From Pseudomonas sp. WN033 (GTDB lineage: Bacteria; Pseudomonadota; Gammaproteobacteria; Pseudomonadales; Pseudomonadaceae): 64,000 bases of DNA. Position 1 is the stretch's first letter. Each line of letters begins with the position of its first letter. The stretch is from assembly GCA_002287035.1 (NCBI GenBank), contig NSKG01000001.1:434001-498000 (forward strand), in the 5' to 3' direction. This document shows positions 59,603 to 64,000 of this stretch, piece after piece. Below the pieces are notes generated by a model. The model did not search any database, was not told the origin of the DNA, and saw only the letters and a list, made by a program, of their open reading frames with translations. The translations under genes were made by a program, and so were the position numbers.

Positions 59603-60232
59603 TCAGTGACCGTTGAACTCGTCCTCGGTAATGACTCGATAGGCGTGCTCGGGCTCCAGGTACTCCAGCAGCACCAGACGGTCGCCGCGCTTGTAGCCCA
59701 GCGACTCATCAGCCCGAATCCGCAAAATCAGCCCCGCCCCGCCATCTTCCAGCAGCGCTTCGCCCTGCATCGCAGTGACCCGCGGGCTGCGCACGACCAC
59801 GGTCCGCCCCAACAGCGACGACGTGGTATTGGCCAGCAGGCGCTGAAACAAGGGACGCAGGGGGTAAATCACGACACGCACCACCGGTGCGGCCAGCATC
59901 AGGGCGGCAATCAGGACCACCAGCCCAAGGGGGTAACGCAGGATGCCCAAAGGCAGGAAACGCAGAACCAGCAGTTCGGCGAAGTAGCAGAACAGCCAGG
60001 CGAAAAACACCAACAGGGTAACCAGCAACGTGACCGGCACGCCACCCAGCCCAAGCTTGAGCAGTAGCCCGCCCAGCCCTTCGGCCTGCAGCCCCCCGTC
60101 ACTGGCGCTGTCGAGCAGATCGATATCCAGCAGCCCCAGAGCTACAACCAGCCAGTAAAGAATGGCCAGGCACAGTACAAAACTGAGCAATACCACCGGA
60201 AAGGTCAACGAGGTCTGAAAAAACAGCTCCAT
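59603..60232 (-). CDS. OB-fold membrane protein, YqiJ/NfeD-like
   Basis: Inner-membrane protein of 209 residues with several hydrophobic helices (about 8-32, 64-90 and 95-120) and a C-terminal OB-fold-like domain (about 140-205: LLGRTVVVRSPRVTAMQGEALLEDGG, RGDRLVLLEYLEPEHAYRVI). NfeD/YqiJ proteins are the usual partners of flotillins and are encoded immediately upstream of them. The preferred start is the ATG at 60232; the frame opens with a TTG at 60238. It lies 53 bp before flotillin and 51 bp after pspA. Confidence 0.88.
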   Translation of the reverse strand: MELFFQTSLTFPVVLLSFVLCLAILYWLVVALGLLDIDLLDSASDGGLQAEGLGGLLLKLGLGGVPVTLLVTLLVFFAWLFCYFAELLVLRFLPLGILRYPLGLVVLIAALMLAAPVVRVVIYPLRPLFQRLLANTTSSLLGRTVVVRSPRVTAMQGEALLEDGGAGLILRIRADESLGYKRGDRLVLLEYLEPEHAYRVITEDEFNGH

Positions 60233-60283
60233 GAGCAACTACATCCCTGTCAGTGTCGGCCTGGCTGGCCAGTTTCTATCCGG

Positions 60284-60979
60284 TCAGTTACCGGCCTTGC
60301 CCTTCAGACGCGCCAATACGCTGTCGGCACTGCCGCTCTCGGCAACAATACCGGCCTCACGCAGCTTCTGGTCCAGCGCCTGGTCAACATCGGCCTCGGC
60401 AGCCAGTTCGGCTGCGGCTTCCATGCGAGCACCATGTTCAGCCTGCTTGCGCTTGATCCGCTCGAGTGACTCCAGCGCGGTATGCATCTTGGCCTGCGAG
60501 CCACCATAGCGCTGCGAGACCGCCAACTGCGCCTTGTGTACGCTTTCAGTCGCCTTGATGGTATCGGCCTGCTGCTTCAGTCGCTTGATATTGCTTTCGG
60601 CCTGGCTGACCGCCTTGCGCAACTGCGCCACACTGGCAGTAAAGGCGTCCGCCTGCTCACGCTCGCTATTAAGAGAAACCTCCAGGTTGGCGATCTTTTC
60701 TGCCACTTCACGGGCCAACGCCTCGTTTCCGGCATCCAGAGCCTTGAGCGCATACTGCTCATATTCGGCCACCTTGGCCTGCAGCTTGGCCACCTGCTCG
60801 GCAGCCAGCTTCTGCTTGGCCATGATCCCGGCCAGGGCTTCACGCGAGCGATGCAGCTCCTGATCGGCATCGCGAATTTCCTGATCGAGGATCCGCAGTG
60901 CCTGACTATCGACTACCGCCTCACCGGCTTCATGCACGCCGCCACGTACCGCTGTCAGCAATTTGCTCCAGACATTCAT
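60284..60979 (-). CDS. PspA/IM30 family protein
   Basis: ESCRT-III-like peripheral membrane protein that polymerises to protect or repair the inner membrane. The 231 residues are almost all helical: N-terminal amphipathic region (MNVWSKLLTAVRGGVHEAGEAVVD), then heptad-rich helices (LRILDQEIRDADQELHRSREALAGIMAKQK; NIKRLKQQADTIKATESVHKA) and a short C-terminal helix (SADSVLARLKGK). No pspF or pspBC is adjacent; the neighbours are those of the YjfJ-type PspA group. It follows the YjfI gene by 12 bp. Confidence 0.92.
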   Translation of the reverse strand: MNVWSKLLTAVRGGVHEAGEAVVDSQALRILDQEIRDADQELHRSREALAGIMAKQKLAAEQVAKLQAKVAEYEQYALKALDAGNEALAREVAEKIANLEVSLNSEREQADAFTASVAQLRKAVSQAESNIKRLKQQADTIKATESVHKAQLAVSQRYGGSQAKMHTALESLERIKRKQAEHGARMEAAAELAAEADVDQALDQKLREAGIVAESGSADSVLARLKGKAGN

Positions 60980-60991
60980 TCGCTTGTCTCC

Positions 60992-61612
60992 TCAGACACC
61001 GGCCTTGAGAAAGCCTTCATAGGCTTCCGTGGCCTTGATCACGTTGTCGGCCAGCAACTCAATCTCGAACACCACATCCGAGAGCGTCGAAGCCGAGCTC
61101 AGAGCACCGAACATGGTGTAGCACAGGCTGCCGTCAGCCAGAGTTTCCAGGCCGATACTCGAAAGTGGGAACAGTTTGTGGGTGCGCAGCACCTCTTCGT
61201 TGAAGGCCACTGCATTCTCCACATCCGACGCCGGCCAGAGCAGCCCTTCCACCACAATCTGCTCACCGAACACTGCCAGGAACAGCGGCAAATCGCCGTA
61301 TTCATGCATGGTCAGGTGCAAGCTGGGATCACTGCCGTCGATCAGCTCAATGCTGGCCTGGCCGCCCGAGAACAGCTCGGTGGCGGACAAGGCTTCGAAC
61401 AACCCCTGGGCAGTCCATATCTGCTGCATGCTCATTCCTTCCTCCTTCTCCTGCGGAACCAGCTTCGAATCAGGCTGGCGCAATTTCCTTTCAAATGCCA
61501 AAAGCTGTGCCGTGTGCTCCGGCAGAATCCAGACTTCCTTTTTGACCAACCCCTGCTCACGCAGGCGCTGGCGGTACAAACGTTGGTAATGGGCGGACGA
61601 TTTCTTTTCCAT
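60992..61612 (-). CDS. YjfI family protein (DUF2170)
   Basis: First gene of the cassette, 206 residues. A basic N-terminus (SSAHYQRLYRQRLREQGLVKKEVWILPEH) resembles a ribbon-helix-helix-like segment, which might bind DNA; a DUF2170 domain follows (about 60-205: GDLPLFLAVFGEQIVVEGLLWPASDVENAVAFNEEVLRTHKLFPLSSIGLE). In E. coli yjfI lies directly upstream of the pspA paralogue yjfJ, the same pairing. If the N-terminus does bind DNA, this could be the autoregulator acting on the palindrome just upstream; that is inference. Start ATG at 61612, with AGGGTGG upstream. Confidence 0.85.
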   Translation of the reverse strand: MEKKSSAHYQRLYRQRLREQGLVKKEVWILPEHTAQLLAFERKLRQPDSKLVPQEKEEGMSMQQIWTAQGLFEALSATELFSGGQASIELIDGSDPSLHLTMHEYGDLPLFLAVFGEQIVVEGLLWPASDVENAVAFNEEVLRTHKLFPLSSIGLETLADGSLCYTMFGALSSASTLSDVVFEIELLADNVIKATEAYEGFLKAGV

Positions 61613-61625
61613 GAAGCCACCCTAG

Positions 61626-61665
61626 TTTATTACATGTGACAAATCAACAAATCACATGTAATAAA
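61626..61665. promoter_or_regulatory. Putative operator/promoter palindrome of the pspA-flotillin cassette
   Basis: A perfect 14-bp inverted repeat, TTTATTACATGTGA (61626-61639) and TCACATGTAATAAA (61652-61665), with a 12-bp spacer. Each arm contains ACATGT, and the two ACATGT centres are 22 bp apart, about two helical turns. It begins 13 bp upstream of the YjfI start codon and is markedly AT-rich against GC-rich surroundings, so it probably overlaps the promoter. No sigma-54 (-24/-12) motif was seen. Confidence 0.7.
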
Positions 61666-61678
61666 TCAAAAAATAAAC

Positions 61679-61702
61679 GGGCACGAGCCAACGCTCCTAC
61701 AA
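61679..61702. repeat. REP-like palindrome
   Basis: On the minus strand TTGTAGGAGCGTTGGCTCGT contains GAGC-GTTG-GCTC and the GTAGGAGCG leader typical of Pseudomonas REP elements. It is a single copy beside the cassette promoter. Confidence 0.55.
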
Positions 61703-61960
61703 GCAGAGGGCTGAGCATCGACATGAACAGGGTGAGAATCATCTGGAGGGAGAAGAATTCCATTTCCTGCTGACGGGCGCATCCAGTGCCGCCCGACTAT
61801 TAAACAACAGCGCAACCACGAGGCAAAGCCCCAAATCCGCCAACCCGGTCGCACTCTGGCCCAGTGCCAGCACCCAGACCAGCATGCATTACGGTTGCGC
61901 GAAACATCGCGGCTCAGTAGTGTCTGACCGTCATCATGCCCAGGTCACCCAGGAGAGCGC

Positions 61961-63154
61961 ATGTCCAGCAAACCCCTTTCAGGCCTCAAGGTCGTCGAAC
62001 TCGGCACCCTGATCGCCGGCCCCTTCGCCGCCCGAATCTGTGCCGAGTTCGGCGCTGAGGTGATCAAGGTCGAATCACCCGATGGCGGCGACCCGCTACG
62101 CAAATGGCGCAAGCTGTACGAGGGCACCTCGCTGTGGTGGTTCGTCCAGGCCCGCAACAAGCGTTCGCTGACCCTCAACCTCAAGCAGGCCGAAGGCATC
62201 GAGATTCTCAAGCGACTGCTGGCCGACGCCGACATCCTGATCGAAAACTTTCGCCCCGGCACCCTGGAAAAACTCGGACTGAGCTGGGACGCCCTGCATG
62301 CATTGAATCCGGGACTGGTGATGGTCCGGCTATCCGGCTTCGGCCAGAGCGGCCCGCTGAAAGATCAGCCGGGGTTTGGTGCGGTGGGCGAATCGATGGG
62401 CGGACTGCGCTACATCACCGGGTTCGAGGATCGTCCACCGGTGCGCACCGGCATTTCCATCGGCGACTCGATTGCCGCACTGTGGGGCGTGATTGGCGCA
62501 CTGATGGCGCTGCGGCACCGTGAAGTCAACGGTGGCCAGGGTCAGGTGGTGGATGTGGCCCTGTACGAGGCAGTGTTCGCCATGATGGAGAGCCTGGTCC
62601 CGGAGTTTGACGTGCTGGGCTTTATCCGCGAGCGCAGTGGCAACATCATGCCCGGCATCACCCCATCCTCGATTCATACCTGCGCCGACGGCAAGGCGAT
62701 CCAAATTGGCGCCAACGGCGATGCGATCTTCCAGCGCTTCATGCGCGCCATCGGCCGCAACGACCTGGCCGACGACCCGAGCCTGGCCGACAATGCCGGG
62801 CGTGATGCCCGGCGTGACGAGCTCTATGCACTGATTGACGCCTGGGCCGCGAGCCTGCCGCAGGATCAGGCGCTCAATCTCTTGAACGCAGCCGAAGTAC
62901 CGGCCAGCCAAATCTATTCGGTAGCCGACATGTTCAAGGACCCGCAGTTTCTCGCTCGCGACATGTTCATCGATGCTCAACTGCCGGATGGCAAGCCGTT
63001 CAAGATGCCCGGCATCGTACCCAAGCTGTCGGCAACCCCAGGCTCAAGCGAATGGCGCGGACCGGAGCTGGGCGAGCATACCGAAGAACTGCTCAAGACC
63101 CTGGGCTACGACGCTGCGGCCCTGGCCCGACTACGCGCTGCCGGCGTGGTCTAG
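61961..63154 (+). CDS. CaiB/BaiF-type CoA transferase (class III)
   Basis: Class III CoA transferase of 397 residues, which moves CoA between carboxylic acids. The family blocks are GLKVVELGTLIAGPFAARICAEFGAEVIKVE near the N-terminus, RNKRSLTLNLK, DADILIENFRPGTLEKLGL and RLSGFGQSGPLKDQPGFGAVGESMGGL; the C-terminal part carries NAAEVPASQIYSVADMF. The acid substrate cannot be told and no partner dehydrogenase or lyase is adjacent. It is divergent from the YjfI cassette. Its stop TAG is the start of the 35-bp palindrome that follows. Confidence 0.93.
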   Translation: MSSKPLSGLKVVELGTLIAGPFAARICAEFGAEVIKVESPDGGDPLRKWRKLYEGTSLWWFVQARNKRSLTLNLKQAEGIEILKRLLADADILIENFRPGTLEKLGLSWDALHALNPGLVMVRLSGFGQSGPLKDQPGFGAVGESMGGLRYITGFEDRPPVRTGISIGDSIAALWGVIGALMALRHREVNGGQGQVVDVALYEAVFAMMESLVPEFDVLGFIRERSGNIMPGITPSSIHTCADGKAIQIGANGDAIFQRFMRAIGRNDLADDPSLADNAGRDARRDELYALIDAWAASLPQDQALNLLNAAEVPASQIYSVADMFKDPQFLARDMFIDAQLPDGKPFKMPGIVPKLSATPGSSEWRGPELGEHTEELLKTLGYDAAALARLRAAGVV

Positions 63155-63185
63155 GGAGGCACTGATTAAATCAGTGCCTCCCTAG
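63151..63185. repeat. 35-bp perfect palindrome made of two element ends
   Basis: The arms CTAGGGAGGCACTGATT and AATCAGTGCCTCCCTAG are exact reverse complements around a single A. Each arm is an element end with the core missing. The left TAG (63152-63154) is the stop of the CoA transferase gene; clpB ends 22 bp to the right, so the hairpin may also terminate both convergent transcripts. Confidence 0.85.
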
Positions 63186-63206
63186 GCTGAGCGCGCCCGG
63201 CAAGAC

Positions 63207-64000
63207 TTACTGGCCGAACACGAACTGCTCGCCCTCAACCCCGACCTTGATCAGCGCACCCGGCTCGAAATCACCGGCCAGAATGCGCTGCGCCAGCGGG
63301 TTCTCAATCCAGCGCTGAATCGCCCGCTTGAGCGGCCGAGCGCCATAGACCGGGTCGTAGCCGACGGCAATCAGCTTGTCCAGCGCCTCGCCTGAAAGCT
63401 CCAGATTCAGCTCGCGCTCGGCCAGACGCTGACGCAGGCGCTGCAACTGAATCTCGGCAATCCCGCCGATCTGCTCCTTGCCGAGCGGATCGAACACCAC
63501 CACCTCATCAATCCGGTTGATGAATTCGGGACGGAAGTGGCTGCTGACCGCATCCATCACCGCCGCCTTTTGCGCCTCGGGATCGCCAGCCAGATCCTGA
63601 ATCTGGGCCGAACCCAGGTTGGAGGTCATGACCACCACACTGTTTTTGAAGTCGACAGTACGCCCCTGACTATCGGTCAGACGACCATCCTCCAGCACCT
63701 GCAACAGCACGTTGAACACATCCGGATGAGCCTTTTCGACCTCATCCATGAGAATCACCGAGTAGGGCTTGCGCCGCACCGCCTCGGTCAGATAGCCGCC
63801 CTCTTCATAACCAACGTAGCCCGGCGGCGCACCGATCAAACGAGCCACCGAGTGCTTCTCCATGAACTCGGACATGTCGATACGCACCATGGCCTCTTCG
63901 GTATCGAACAGAAACTCGGCCAGCGCCTTGCACAGCTCAGTCTTGCCCACCCCGGTCGGACCAAGGAACAGGAACGAGCCACTCGGGCGATTAGGGTCGC
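63207..64000 (-). CDS. clpB: ATP-dependent chaperone ClpB, C-terminal part (truncated by window edge)
   Basis: Hsp100 disaggregase that works with DnaK to recover aggregated proteins. Only the second nucleotide-binding domain and C-terminus are in the window: [29 protein letters not shown] (Walker A, reading from the right edge), [63 protein letters not shown] (Walker B), sensor-1 VVMTSNLGS, and the C-terminal domain with [21 protein letters not shown]. The gene continues past position 64000. Confidence 0.97.
   Translation of the reverse strand, partial: DPNRPSGSFLFLGPTGVGKTELCKALAEFLFDTEEAMVRIDMSEFMEKHSVARLIGAPPGYVGYEEGGYLTEAVRRKPYSVILMDEVEKAHPDVFNVLLQVLEDGRLTDSQGRTVDFKNSVVVMTSNLGSAQIQDLAGDPEAQKAAVMDAVSSHFRPEFINRIDEVVVFDPLGKEQIGGIAEIQLQRLRQRLAERELNLELSGEALDKLIAVGYDPVYGARPLKRAIQRWIENPLAQRILAGDFEPGALIKVGVEGEQFVFGQ

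Larger units (their letters stand above)
61613..61960. other. Intergenic region between YjfI cassette and CoA transferase
   Basis: This 348-bp gap between divergent genes holds the AT-rich 40-bp inverted repeat (61626-61665), a REP-like hairpin (61679-61702) and the ribosome binding site of the CoA transferase (CCAGGAG near 61949-61955). The short open frames inside have no support. Confidence 0.6.

Noticed and set aside
57429-59609. Open frame of 726 codons opposite the flotillin gene, rich in Leu, Phe and Gly and resembling a repeat protein
   Set aside because: The apparent repeats mirror the Glu/Ala-rich coiled-coil repeats of flotillin on the other strand; no start signal or family match.
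61666-61854. Open frame of 62 codons in the cassette promoter region
   Set aside because: It crosses the REP-like hairpin, is rich in Trp, Cys and Arg, and lacks a ribosome binding site.

Overview
The window is GC-rich, gene-dense chromosomal DNA from a gammaproteobacterium of the Pseudomonadaceae. The support is gene content and order: cysM-rlmD-relA-mazG divergent from a gacS-type hybrid kinase; the lepA-lepB-DUF4845-rnc-era-recO-pdxJ-acpS block; an algU-mucA-mucB-mucC-mucD cluster divergent from nadB; prfB-lysS; and plsB opposite an ABC ATPase. These match Pseudomonas neighbourhoods remembered from family knowledge. Species cannot be named from the window; a marine, Halopseudomonas-like lineage is only a guess. 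No rRNA, tRNA, CRISPR array, prophage or complete transposase-bearing IS was seen.

Layout. 1-10160: truncated ABC ATPase, plsB, rsmJ, a DUF72 protein, a small Pseudomonas-type protein, tsaB, adk, ppc and a small conserved protein. 10158-18987: mazG, relA, rlmD, cysM and gacS, bracketed by two complete copies of an inverted-repeat element. 18984-25565: a housekeeping operon for coenzyme, RNA-processing and secretion functions. 25735-31811: the AlgU envelope-stress regulon core with two tandem AlgU-type promoters, divergent from nadB. 31780-40633: ygfX, sdhE, ygfZ, an HDOD protein, an enoyl-CoA hydratase, ung, a DUF1704 metallopeptidase-like protein, lysS and prfB with its programmed frameshift. 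40817-52361: more accessory content, with a divergent phosphoketolase-like enzyme, a globin-coupled GGDEF/EAL sensor, a P2-type cation ATPase, a GMC oxidoreductase, recJ and yaeQ. 52459-61612: a five-gene minus-strand cassette (YjfI/DUF2170, PspA, YqiJ-like OB-fold membrane protein, YqiK-type flotillin, giant DUF3686-type AAA+ ATPase). 61961-64000: a CaiB-type CoA transferase and the 3' part of clpB.

Two things stand out. First, the PspA-flotillin-ATPase cassette looks like one membrane-maintenance system, with a perfect 14-bp inverted repeat 13 bp upstream of its first start codon. Second, a family of non-coding inverted-repeat elements with ends like TAAGGAAACACTG or CTAGGGAAACATTG is present as two complete copies, at least two solo ends and one end-to-end palindrome. 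In four of five places the TA at the element edge forms part of a neighbouring gene's stop codon, which suggests a TA-targeting MITE tolerated at stop codons.
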